Assembly: GCA_019454125.1 (NCBI GenBank)
Contig: CP075365.1
Span: 2,350,218 to 2,414,217 of the forward strand
Source: Fimbriimonadaceae bacterium
GTDB lineage: Bacteria; Armatimonadota; Fimbriimonadia; Fimbriimonadales; Fimbriimonadaceae
DNA length: 64,000 nucleotides
Direction: 5' to 3'
Part shown: positions 58,201 to 64,000 of the stretch, piece after piece
Layout of the letters: every line of letters starts with the position of its first letter
Numbering within the stretch: the first letter of the stretch is position 1
Position numbers and translations under genes: made by a program
Notes under the pieces: generated by a model
The model's input: only the letters and a program-made list of their open reading frames with translations
The model's database searches: none
Told to the model about the DNA's origin: nothing

Positions 58201-58884
58201 CTAGAAGTCACGAAACGTCCGTTTTCTAGCCTTTATGATCTTTGCGTACGTGTGAAACCGAGTCGCGACGAGCTTGAGAGCCTTATTTTGTGCGGTGCCT
58301 GCGATTCTATATGCGCGAACCGTCGAGCCTTACTTTGGGCCGTCGTCCCCACGCTTGATGCTAGCAGAACACAGAAAGGAAAACTTGATCTTGGAGGCAT
58401 TGAACCAACGATAGACCTCTCCGTCGAAGATTTTTCCGATGCAGAAAAGTCAATAAGAGAACGTGCAATATTGGGAGTGGACATAACCAGACATCTCATG
58501 GCATTCGAGCGAGAGCGTGTGGCGGACAGAGGAGGGATAACTGCCTCTGAAGCGAAGCGTATGGAACCGAACAGGAAGGCCATCGTGGTCGGAAACCCAA
58601 TACGACTGAGGTTTCCCCCGACCCCAAGCGGCAAGCGAGTGGTCTTCTTCGATCTGGAAGATGAAACCGGACTGTTAAATGTAACATGCTTTGACCGTGT
58701 GTACCAAAAGGACGGCCACTCGATCGTTTGCTCGCCCTATGTGACGATCATCGGGAGGAGCCAGTGGCGCGATGGTCACACGGCGTTCCTGGCAGAGCGC
58801 GTTTTCCCCTACAACCCTCTCATCACCACGCTTGCCGACACGACACAACTCCCCATCACGACTTCCGACTTTCTAGTCGGTTAA
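55291..58884 (+). CDS. dnaE2: DnaE2-type (ImuC) DNA polymerase III alpha with extra N-terminal region and degenerate PHP domain
   Basis: The 1197-residue protein is a C-family polymerase. It has RPDIDIDFE (catalytic aspartates near 490), FSGRGSMVDSAVAYCLG, 'HALAFAEISLRSIYLQQNYP' and a C-terminal OB-fold. Residues 1-90 resemble DUF6504 (SKWREAGSWWEGEPPREF), seen elsewhere next to imuB genes. The PHP active site is degenerate: L-H-x-H-S is LQLNS (residues 100-104), and LTDH is LADR. A third catalytic Asp is seen in KFDVLCLRG. It starts with GTG 4 bp after the imuB-like gene. Lower GC than neighbours suggests transfer. Confidence 0.85.
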   Translation: MTERKLISKWREAGSWWEGEPPREFVQWRDEKGIKREKSRVLPRLNTPANSKPYEENHKEEASLRPRKTRDEKVSKACGYTQDLHPIVRNKPFVSTYCPLQLNSGYSFGRSVMLAKEIPRRAAAMGIGSACLADRFALIGAMEFHREAHENGVKPLIGATLDLEEGGDLILIARDKHGYQQLSQLITACHLEEPRLFPLANRTRLERYSRGLLVVTGGDNGVLSRLLLQGQFEKANETLAFLASLYGQENVFLGIERTFLPWGSMVEHHLLHLARLHRVLPVACNPMLHSTPEAFPAQDVALCAESLCTVEEIVGRKPLRHASQLAANERPLRSLNQERYFRAPSDMAGLFSDKPELLENTLRVVERCESNVMPARTKLPSHFGDPGSALHELVKCLARERHGTMAKGLKSRIDMELERITRMGYADHFLVAWDTCNWARKQGVSFSGRGSMVDSAVAYCLGMSRIDAYKHNLHFDRFMPEDGSKRPDIDIDFEAHRREDIRNYLTNKYGKEKVATVAAIGAYCVRGIVREVGKALELPQEAISFLAKRLHGGVSPEHLEEALAKKPELRGSNIPRERLHWLFKLAEALADVPRNMRAHSSGVVISDRPIAETVPVMHSASETDTDPDGASPCLRIIQWDKRSAKHVFDKFDVLCLRGHDVLSGAEERIKVHEPNFRSEDVPADCVENYRTMRSGELIGIPQSASPAMRQAHMRLETRDLHDASLVQAGIRPGVGGAVKINELIARRRGLKPYTFDHPDLEAILGHSYGIVVFQEQIDQLLQVFCGYSSGEAEDIRDEIHKRRREDYGESLKHVLISRAMEKGYSADVANQVYKYVAEFKGYGFAQGHALAFAEISLRSIYLQQNYPAPYFAALLDAQPAGYYGPCTIVNEARSRGVSILPPCINRSHMKWLVEDTISAIRDTPELVRRAHTKARQTISPTIKLTVPSSAIRAPLVSVHGLSAKVAEKIALEVTKRPFSSLYDLCVRVKPSRDELESLILCGACDSICANRRALLWAVVPTLDASRTQKGKLDLGGIEPTIDLSVEDFSDAEKSIRERAILGVDITRHLMAFERERVADRGGITASEAKRMEPNRKAIVVGNPIRLRFPPTPSGKRVVFFDLEDETGLLNVTCFDRVYQKDGHSIVCSPYVTIIGRSQWRDGHTAFLAERVFPYNPLITTLADTTQLPITTSDFLVG

Positions 58885-58931
58885 GCTAGCAAATCCTAAG
58901 CATCATTTGCCAATATGTTCAGCAGTGCCCG

Positions 58932-59702
58932 ATGCTTTCCCTGCTTTGCTTGATCCTCGCCCACCAGCCAGATCCGCTCGAACTCGCATGTGACACGGTC
59001 GACCAAATCCGTGCCCTTCACGGCTTGCCTGCCATCGTCCGCGACCTCAGCTTAGATTCCGCCGCCCAGGGACAAGCCGACTACATGGCGGCGAACAAAC
59101 TCGTCTCCCACACTCAGGACCCCAAGCTCCCAAAGGCGACGAAAGCCAAGCTGGAAGACCGCGTGAAAGACGCTGGCTACGACGGCCCGACTTGGGAGTT
59201 GCTCGGATATTCAAGCTCCTCGGTCGTCGACAGCGTCGTCGCGATCTTCGCCTCGCCCTATCACCGCACGGCCTTCCTCACCCCCGGCGAAGTCCGCGCC
59301 GGAGTGGGCGTGCGCAGCAACTACGTCTGCCTCCTCTTCGGCGAAGGCCCGAAGAACCAGATCATCCTTTCCCCCCCAGACCGGGCCGCAGCGATCCCCG
59401 TCAACTGGCTGGGTGGAAGCGGCTTCGAACCGGCCAAGGGACCCTATGGCTACCCGGTCGTCGCGAGACTAGGCGCCCCGGAAGAAATGCTGGATTCGGC
59501 CACGATAACCCTCGCCCGTCAAAGTCAACCTATCGACATCATCATCCAACGCGGCAGCGACAGTGGAATGCTGAAAGGCTGCCTTGTGGCCGTCCCGCGG
59601 GCACCCCTCAAGAAGAACTCGACCTACAACGCAAGCCTATCGATCAGGTTGAAGAGCGGCCAGTCGCGAACGATCGACTGGTCGTTCTCCACCGAGCATT
59701 GA
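58932..59702 (+). CDS. Secreted CAP/SCP-domain protein
   Basis: The 256-residue product has a weak N-terminal signal (LSLLCLILAHQP) and a CAP domain with 'LDSAAQGQADYMAANKLVSHTQD', 'GPTWELLGYSS' and 'SPYHRTAFLTPGEVRAGVGVRSNYVCLLFG'. The remaining 100 residues form an additional domain. Bacterial CAP proteins are extracellular with uncertain function. TATGTT lies 12 nt before the ATG. It is transcribed in the same direction as dnaE2 and kbl, each with own putative promoter. Confidence 0.8.
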   Translation: MLSLLCLILAHQPDPLELACDTVDQIRALHGLPAIVRDLSLDSAAQGQADYMAANKLVSHTQDPKLPKATKAKLEDRVKDAGYDGPTWELLGYSSSSVVDSVVAIFASPYHRTAFLTPGEVRAGVGVRSNYVCLLFGEGPKNQIILSPPDRAAAIPVNWLGGSGFEPAKGPYGYPVVARLGAPEEMLDSATITLARQSQPIDIIIQRGSDSGMLKGCLVAVPRAPLKKNSTYNASLSIRLKSGQSRTIDWSFSTEH

Positions 59703-59728
59703 CCGAACTGCCCCTCAGCACAACTAGA

Positions 59729-59734
59729 TAAACT
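59729..59734 (+). promoter_or_regulatory. Candidate -10 box of kbl (TAAACT, 6 nt from ATG)
   Basis: TAAACT, six bases, ATG; no ribosome binding site. Confidence 0.5.
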
Positions 59735-59740
59735 GCGCGC

Positions 59741-60940
59741 ATGAACGAGACCCTCCAGGGTTGGCTCGCCGATGAGATCCAGAAGCTGCACGACCAGCAC
59801 CTTTATAAAAGGCCACGGACCTTGCAGTCGGCCGCCGGCGGACGCGTCCGCATGGACGGAAAGGACGTGGTCAACATGTCCAGCAACAACTATCTCGGGC
59901 TCGCCAACCACCCGCGCGTGCGCGAAGCGGCACTCCGCGCGGTCGAAGAGTGGGGGGTCGGCGCGGGTGCGGTCCGCTGGATCGGCGGCAACATGGCCGT
60001 CCACGACCAACTTGAGGAGAGGCTCGCCAAGTTCAAGAAGGTCGAGGCGGTCCTCGTTTTCAGCAGCGGATTCACGGCCAACAGCGGCTGCATCCCGGCC
60101 GTCACGACCGCCGACGACGTCATCATCAGCGATGAGCTGAACCACGCCTCGATCATCGACGGCGTCCGCCTCTCCGCAGCCGCCTACAAAAAAAGCGAGG
60201 GCTGGGTCTACCAGCATAAAGACATGGACGCCCTAGAGGACTGCCTCAAACGCTCCCAAGGCTTCCGGAAGAGGATGGTCATCACGGACGGGGTCTTCAG
60301 CATGGACGGCGACATCGCGCCCTTGCCGGATATCGTCGCCCTGGCCGAGCGGTACGACGCGTTCGTCATGGTCGACGACGCCCATGCCAGCGGCGTGCTC
60401 GGCAAGAACGGTGCCGGGACGGCCTCGCACTTCGACCTTTATGGCCGCGTCGACATCCAACTCGGGACCCTCAGCAAGGCGCTCGGTGTCGTCGGCGGCT
60501 ACATCGCGGGCAGCGCGAAGCTCAAAGAGTGGCTGATCAACCGTGGCCGGCCCTATCTCTTTTCAACCGCCCACCCCCCGATGGTCGCGGCCGCGCTCGT
60601 CGCGGCGCTCGACGTCATGGAGAACGACCCAGAACCCATGCGGCGGCTCTGGGAGAACGCGCGCTGGTGGAAAGAGGCGCTAAAGGGCCAAGGGTTCGAC
60701 ACCATGGGAAGCGAGACCCCGATCACCCCCGTCTACGTCGGCGACGAAGCCGCCGCCCAAGAAATGGAACGCAGGCTTTGGGACGAGGGCGTCTACGCCC
60801 TCAGCATCGTCTACCCGACCGTGCCGCGCGAAAGAGCACGGATCCGCACCATGCCCTCCGCCGCCCATTCCCAAGAGGACCTGGACTTCGCGTTGCAAGC
60901 GTTCGTCAAGGTTCGCGACCAGGTGGCAGCCCGGGCTTGA
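59741..60940 (+). CDS. kbl: Glycine C-acetyltransferase (2-amino-3-ketobutyrate CoA ligase) family
   Basis: The 399-residue PLP enzyme of the alpha-oxoamine synthase family has SSNNYLGLANHP, DELNHASIIDG, DDAHASGVLGKNGAG and GTLSKALGVVGGY, whose Lys forms the PLP Schiff base. Family members include Kbl, BioF and sphingoid base enzymes; Kbl is chosen by the overall resemblance and length. Kbl cleaves 2-amino-3-ketobutyrate to glycine and acetyl-CoA in threonine degradation. A threonine dehydrogenase (tdh) is not adjacent, so the role remains tentative. Confidence 0.82.
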   Translation: MNETLQGWLADEIQKLHDQHLYKRPRTLQSAAGGRVRMDGKDVVNMSSNNYLGLANHPRVREAALRAVEEWGVGAGAVRWIGGNMAVHDQLEERLAKFKKVEAVLVFSSGFTANSGCIPAVTTADDVIISDELNHASIIDGVRLSAAAYKKSEGWVYQHKDMDALEDCLKRSQGFRKRMVITDGVFSMDGDIAPLPDIVALAERYDAFVMVDDAHASGVLGKNGAGTASHFDLYGRVDIQLGTLSKALGVVGGYIAGSAKLKEWLINRGRPYLFSTAHPPMVAAALVAALDVMENDPEPMRRLWENARWWKEALKGQGFDTMGSETPITPVYVGDEAAAQEMERRLWDEGVYALSIVYPTVPRERARIRTMPSAAHSQEDLDFALQAFVKVRDQVAARA

Positions 60941-61289
60941 CTCGCCTGGGCCAACGCATCCACCGCGTTCGTAATCTGTGGACCGAGGAACAAGCCCATA
61001 CGAGGATTTGCTCCCTTTTGTGCTGCGGGCCACTCCCATTTTAGGCGCGTCCCGAGCGACGGTTCCCGAGATTCCACAGGTTGAGCGGAGCCAGCGCGGT
61101 GCTGTCCTAGGACTTCGCTCGTCAGAAACGTTATTCATCTGTTTTTTGGAACAGGAAAACCGTGACCGCCGTCTGAGCTAGCGCAAGAGGCGACTGCAAA
61201 GCCGAGAGCAAGGGGTTCTGAAAACACCGATGGCACTAAGCGAGAATTCAAGGACGGAACGGCTAGTTTTCTTGCATGGGGGAGGAGCA
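60941..61289 (+). other. 349-bp intergenic region; no gene seen
   Basis: Non-coding stretch before the LuxR-PAS gene. A GACTGCAAAGCC segment near 61190 resembles part of a c-di-GMP-I riboswitch, but the upstream half of that motif is missing (see rejected items). Near its end GGGGGAGGAG forms a strong ribosome binding site for the following ATG. No T-rich hairpin terminator for kbl is obvious. Confidence 0.5.
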
Positions 61290-61943
61290 ATGACTTACGA
61301 CAATGACACGCGGTTCACGAAGGGATTTGATGACCGCATCACGCCTAGGGAAGCCTCAATCTTGAGCCTTGCGGCCGAAGGGATGACCGACAAGCAAATT
61401 GCACTTGAACTAAAACTTAGCGTTGGCACAGTGCGCACCTACTGGAGTCGGATAAGGATCAAGCTTCGCGCACTGACCCGAGCCCAAGCGGTCGGCGTTT
61501 TCTCGCGGACACGCGGCCTGAGGCAGCAAGAAGAAGACTCGGCCGCGTCCGAGTACCGCACTCTCTCCAAACTCGCATGCAGCTTCTGGGGAACCTGTTC
61601 CTTCAGCGTTAGGCCAGCTGACGGTTTGGTCACCTTCTTGGACGACCAGGCCGAAGAAGCCCTGGGCGTCACTGAGGAAGGTTTACAGGGACGCCAAGCG
61701 GGCTGGATCTCAATCTTTGAAGAAGAACAGCGGCCCCACCTCCGCAAAATCGTCCAAAAGGCTTTGGGCAGTGCCGAAAGCATCATGTTCGTGACGCGAG
61801 CCGGATCCAATGTTTCAAGGGGCAAACGCGTCGCCCTCGTCCACCGCTCGCCCGAGGACGCCGAGCAAGTCGTCTTCGTGCTCTTCCCCGAGCAAGAGGC
61901 GAACGGCTCCAAACCTCCAGAATTCGCGGCGACAGCCCACTAG
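61290..61943 (+). CDS. LuxR-type helix-turn-helix protein with C-terminal PAS-like domain
   Basis: The 217-residue protein has a LuxR helix-turn-helix first (ITPREASILSLAAEGMTDKQIALELKLSVGTVRTYWSRI in parts, residues ~16-55) and a PAS-like domain after (GLVTFLDDQAEEALGVTEEGLQG ... about residues 100-200), the reverse of NarL order. It is probably a one-component sensor regulator. A strong GGAGGAG ribosome binding site precedes the ATG at 61290; an in-frame ATG at 61230 lacks one. The target genes are unknown; pxp genes follow on the other strand. Confidence 0.75.
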   Translation: MTYDNDTRFTKGFDDRITPREASILSLAAEGMTDKQIALELKLSVGTVRTYWSRIRIKLRALTRAQAVGVFSRTRGLRQQEEDSAASEYRTLSKLACSFWGTCSFSVRPADGLVTFLDDQAEEALGVTEEGLQGRQAGWISIFEEEQRPHLRKIVQKALGSAESIMFVTRAGSNVSRGKRVALVHRSPEDAEQVVFVLFPEQEANGSKPPEFAATAH

Positions 61944-61947
61944 ACCC

Positions 61948-62814
61948 TCATAAAGACTTCGCGGAAAGTCTACGGATTAACGATAAGACTTTCCGTGATT
62001 CTTCCTCCTCCAAAGCTGCCGCCCGCTCGTGGGCACAAGGACGAAGGACGACCTCTGTTCCCGGCGGAGCTTGGCTGAGCCGCGCACGCGAGAACGCGGG
62101 CAGAAACCCTAGCGGCTCATAACCCCCGATCGTGGGCCCGTCCGGGCCGATCACGATCAAGCTGCGGGCGTCCGGGACTTGGATCGTCCCCGGCGTGATC
62201 GGACGACTCAGCCCCGTGCGCTCGCCCACAGGCAAATTGCTCCCTGCGCTCAGTCGGACACCCTCCCTGCTGATCATCGTCCCGACCGTCGCCTCCACCT
62301 CGAAGCCAGGCGGCGTCGCGGCCAGATAGGGCAGGTCCAGCACGCCGTCTCCGATCCACCAGGGCTTCACCCGTTGCGCAAAGCGCCGCCCCGCGGAAGG
62401 GCCTTCGGTCGCAAACTCCGCCCCCGGCTCAATCGACCCCACCGGCCCCGAGGCCAAGCCCGGGTCTGTGGCAATGGCAAGCCGCAACCCCCACCGGGCC
62501 GGCCGGACACGGATCCGAGACCCCGAGCCGACCGCGACCGCCGACCCCGTTGGGACGCTCTGCGAATCGACCCAGACCTCGTGCCCGCCCCCGACGAACG
62601 CCACCGCTCCGGGCTCCCTCACCTCGACATCGAGCGAAGCCATCGTCAGCTCAAGCGTCGGCCCGGCTGTGGCGTGGCCCAACAACGCCCTCGCCAAACG
62701 GGCGGAATCGGGGTCGCACCAGCCGCCCGGCGGCACCCCGAAATGCCGCAAGCCGAACCGGCACCCAGCCACCAAGCGGACGTCGCCGCCCACCTCCGCC
62801 ACCCGGAGGGTCAA
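61948..62814 (-). CDS. pxpC: 5-oxoprolinase subunit C (biotin-dependent carboxyltransferase fold)
   Basis: PxpC is the subunit of the ATP-dependent 5-oxoprolinase (PxpABC) with an allophanate-hydrolase-subunit-2-like fold. The 288-residue product has RFGLRHFGVPPGGWCDPDSARLARALLG, then 'LELTMASLDVEV', 'VPTGSAVAVGSGSRIRV' and ITPGTIQVPDA, and ends with the 'GPTIGGYEPLGFL' segment. The start is TTG at 62814, overlapping the pxpA stop as TTGA; the frame stays open far upstream but matches PxpA in another frame. With pxpB and pxpA it forms one operon. Confidence 0.88.
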   Translation of the reverse strand: MTLRVAEVGGDVRLVAGCRFGLRHFGVPPGGWCDPDSARLARALLGHATAGPTLELTMASLDVEVREPGAVAFVGGGHEVWVDSQSVPTGSAVAVGSGSRIRVRPARWGLRLAIATDPGLASGPVGSIEPGAEFATEGPSAGRRFAQRVKPWWIGDGVLDLPYLAATPPGFEVEATVGTMISREGVRLSAGSNLPVGERTGLSRPITPGTIQVPDARSLIVIGPDGPTIGGYEPLGFLPAFSRARLSQAPPGTEVVLRPCAHERAAALEEEESRKVLSLIRRLSAKSL

Positions 62815-63488
62815 GCCCCGACCTCGTAGCCAGCCCCGACAAGGGCCGCGCGCACGCGGTGCAAGGTCTCGGACGCCTGCGGGCCATCGCCGTGGACGCA
62901 GAGAGAGTCCACGCCCGCAGCAAGACGCACCGCCTGCGCGGCCGCTTCGGCCGGTGCGAGCATCGCCCCCGGCCCTCCGCGAGGCAAGAGCCGCCCTCCT
63001 TCGCCATAGCCACGGTCGGCGAACCCTTCGCGGAAGAAGCCAACCCCCACGCTCTCCGCCGCCGATTCGTGGGCCGTCGCCGCCAAGCCCAAGAGAGGCA
63101 AGCCTGTCTCCCGAAGGCATGCGCAAAGACACTCGAAAGCCCACCCCTCGCTCGCCGACTCGTTGTAGAAGGCTCCGTGAGGCTTCAAATACGCCGCGCC
63201 CTCGGCCATGCCAAAGCGGCACTGGTCCAGCAGCGAGGCGCGGACCAGGGTCGGGTCAAGCCCTGTGGCACCAATCCCCACCCGGCCAAAGTTCGCCCGG
63301 TCCGGATAGCCCGGGTGGATGCCCACGCGCAAACACGCCTCTCTCGCCAGCGCCATCGTCTCCAGGGCCAGCACGCGCGATCCTGCATGCTCCCCCGCGC
63401 AGACGTTCGCACTGCTCGCGAGGGCCATCAGGCTCTGGTCGTCCGGAGAACCCTCGCCGAGATCGACGTTGAGGTCGATCCGCTTCAC
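62811..63488 (-). CDS. pxpA: 5-oxoprolinase subunit A (LamB/YcsF family)
   Basis: The 225-residue protein has IDLNVDLGEG at the N terminus (usual: DLNCDMGE), SSANVCAGEHAG, 'GIHPGYPDRANFGR' and 'FYNESASEG', typical of the LamB/YcsF family, and ends 'LCVHGDGPQA'. It is slightly shorter than the usual ~250. The set converts 5-oxoproline to glutamate with ATP. It overlaps pxpB by 4 bp and pxpC by 4 bp. Gene order here is B-A-C, unlike the common A-B-C. Confidence 0.92.
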   Translation of the reverse strand: MKRIDLNVDLGEGSPDDQSLMALASSANVCAGEHAGSRVLALETMALAREACLRVGIHPGYPDRANFGRVGIGATGLDPTLVRASLLDQCRFGMAEGAAYLKPHGAFYNESASEGWAFECLCACLRETGLPLLGLAATAHESAAESVGVGFFREGFADRGYGEGGRLLPRGGPGAMLAPAEAAAQAVRLAAGVDSLCVHGDGPQASETLHRVRAALVGAGYEVGA

Positions 63489-64000
63489 AGCCGCTGCCCC
63501 TCCAGGTCGTGAAACTCGTCCGGGCGGATCGGCCGGAAGACGACCGTGTCACCCGCTTCGATCGGGAAATAGCCCTCGGCCGGGTCGCAGACCACGAGCG
63601 GAGTGCGTCCGATCAACCGCCACCCGCCGGGGCTCCGCCCCGGATAGATCCCGGTCTGTCTCCCCGTCACCCCCACCGCCCCAGGCAAGACCGCGGCCCG
63701 TGGCGAGGGGAGACGGCCCAAGCCGCAAAGCCGTTCCGGCAACCAACCCAGATAGGGAAAGCCGGGCTGGAACCCGATGGCATAGCACGTATAGGCCGAC
63801 CCGGAGTGGAGGGCGACGAAGTCGCTTTCGCTGAGCCCCAGTTCCCCTGCCGCCTCGGCCAGGTCTGGTCCGAGCTCATAGCAGCAGGGCACGGTCAGAT
63901 CCTTAGTCGTGCCCTCTTCGGGAACCACGAGGCCATCGAGAAGCCCCTCAAGCTCCTCGGCTATGATAGTGTCGCTATAGTAAAGCCCCAGCGCGTCGTA
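63485..64000 (-). CDS. pxpB: 5-oxoprolinase subunit B (allophanate hydrolase subunit 1-like), 5' end beyond window
   Basis: The visible 171 residues contain YYSDTIIAEELEGLL, then CYELGPDLAEAAGELGLSESDFVALH, CYAIGFQPGFPYLGWLP, and GGWRLIGRTPLVVCDP, the family core with the glycine-rich phosphate or substrate loop. The frame is open at the window edge, so the N terminus lies outside. Start not seen. First gene of the pxpB-pxpA-pxpC operon. Confidence 0.9.
   Translation of the reverse strand, partial: YDALGLYYSDTIIAEELEGLLDGLVVPEEGTTKDLTVPCCYELGPDLAEAAGELGLSESDFVALHSGSAYTCYAIGFQPGFPYLGWLPERLCGLGRLPSPRAAVLPGAVGVTGRQTGIYPGRSPGGWRLIGRTPLVVCDPAEGYFPIEAGDTVVFRPIRPDEFHDLEGQRL

Noticed and set aside
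61160-61240. c-di-GMP-I riboswitch before the LuxR-PAS gene
   Set aside because: GACTGCAAAGCC resembles the conserved GACGCAAAGCC, but the paired upstream AGGGCAAACC and the tetraloop-receptor arrangement are missing.
62468-63512. Plus-strand frames of 320-334 residues opposite pxpA and pxpC
   Set aside because: Arg/Pro/Ser-rich translation typical of antisense GC-rich DNA; the pxp genes explain the region.

Overview
The window looks like a chromosomal segment of a high-GC, Gram-negative-type bacterium of the Armatimonadota, probably order Fimbriimonadales. This rests on remembered resemblance, not a search: a pseudopilin with the long N-terminal segment common in that group and related membrane-anchored proteins, a PEP-CTERM-sorted CHRD protein, a VPS10-like secreted beta-propeller protein, an outer-membrane PagL-like enzyme, and tightly packed short operons. 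No rRNA and no complete mobile element were seen. There is one tRNA (Cys, GCA).

Layout. 0-9.7 kb: a 5'-open HhH-like protein, coaX-glmM-grpE, der, a PagL-like gene overlapping tgt, an alkyltransferase-like gene coupled to a pseudopilin, and an LCP protein. 9.7-17.3 kb: CHRD/PEP-CTERM, pckA, aroA, a 962-residue VPS10-like protein, glpX. 17.3-24.7 kb: an accessory region. It starts with sixteen tandem 44-bp G-rich palindromic repeats, is bracketed by two inverted paralogous genes, and holds a three-gene TIGR04255-type cassette, a DUF2130 PD-(D/E)xK-like protein, an apparent Mrr-type remnant and several small proteins. 24.7-34.8 kb: D-cysteine desulfhydrase/ACC deaminase family, scpA-scpB, D,D-carboxypeptidase, rRNA pseudouridine synthase, a YyaL/SSP411 protein, serA, alr, a TetR regulator and a PA14-type secreted protein. 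35-41 kb: thioesterase, tpiA, osmC, a DCC protein, tRNA-Cys, a fused E1 dehydrogenase and an SGNH hydrolase. 41-53 kb: rmlA, rmlB, rmlC, recG, a GH130 enzyme, an orphan Opp/Dpp ATPase, DUF5996, a NarL-type regulator, a DinB-like protein and glmS. 53-59 kb: DUF454, mpg, and a lower-GC imuB-like/dnaE2-like pair. 59-64 kb: CAP-domain protein, kbl, a LuxR-PAS regulator, and pxpB-pxpA-pxpC running off the end.

Functional links. glmS and glmM supply UDP-GlcNAc precursors, with alr, the D,D-carboxypeptidase and the LCP protein in the same cell-envelope theme. rmlABC make dTDP-rhamnose intermediates. pckA, tpiA and glpX belong to gluconeogenesis. recG, mpg, the alkyltransferase-like protein and imuB/dnaE2 concern DNA repair.

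The strongest regulatory pattern is a -10-like hexamer (TAnnnT or one mismatch) 5-9 nt before the start codon of about twenty first-in-operon genes, with no ribosome binding site between. This suggests widespread leaderless transcripts. The strongest protein oddities are a Tgt whose three zinc cysteines are all replaced, and a DnaE2-type polymerase with a degenerate PHP site and an unusual N-terminal extension.
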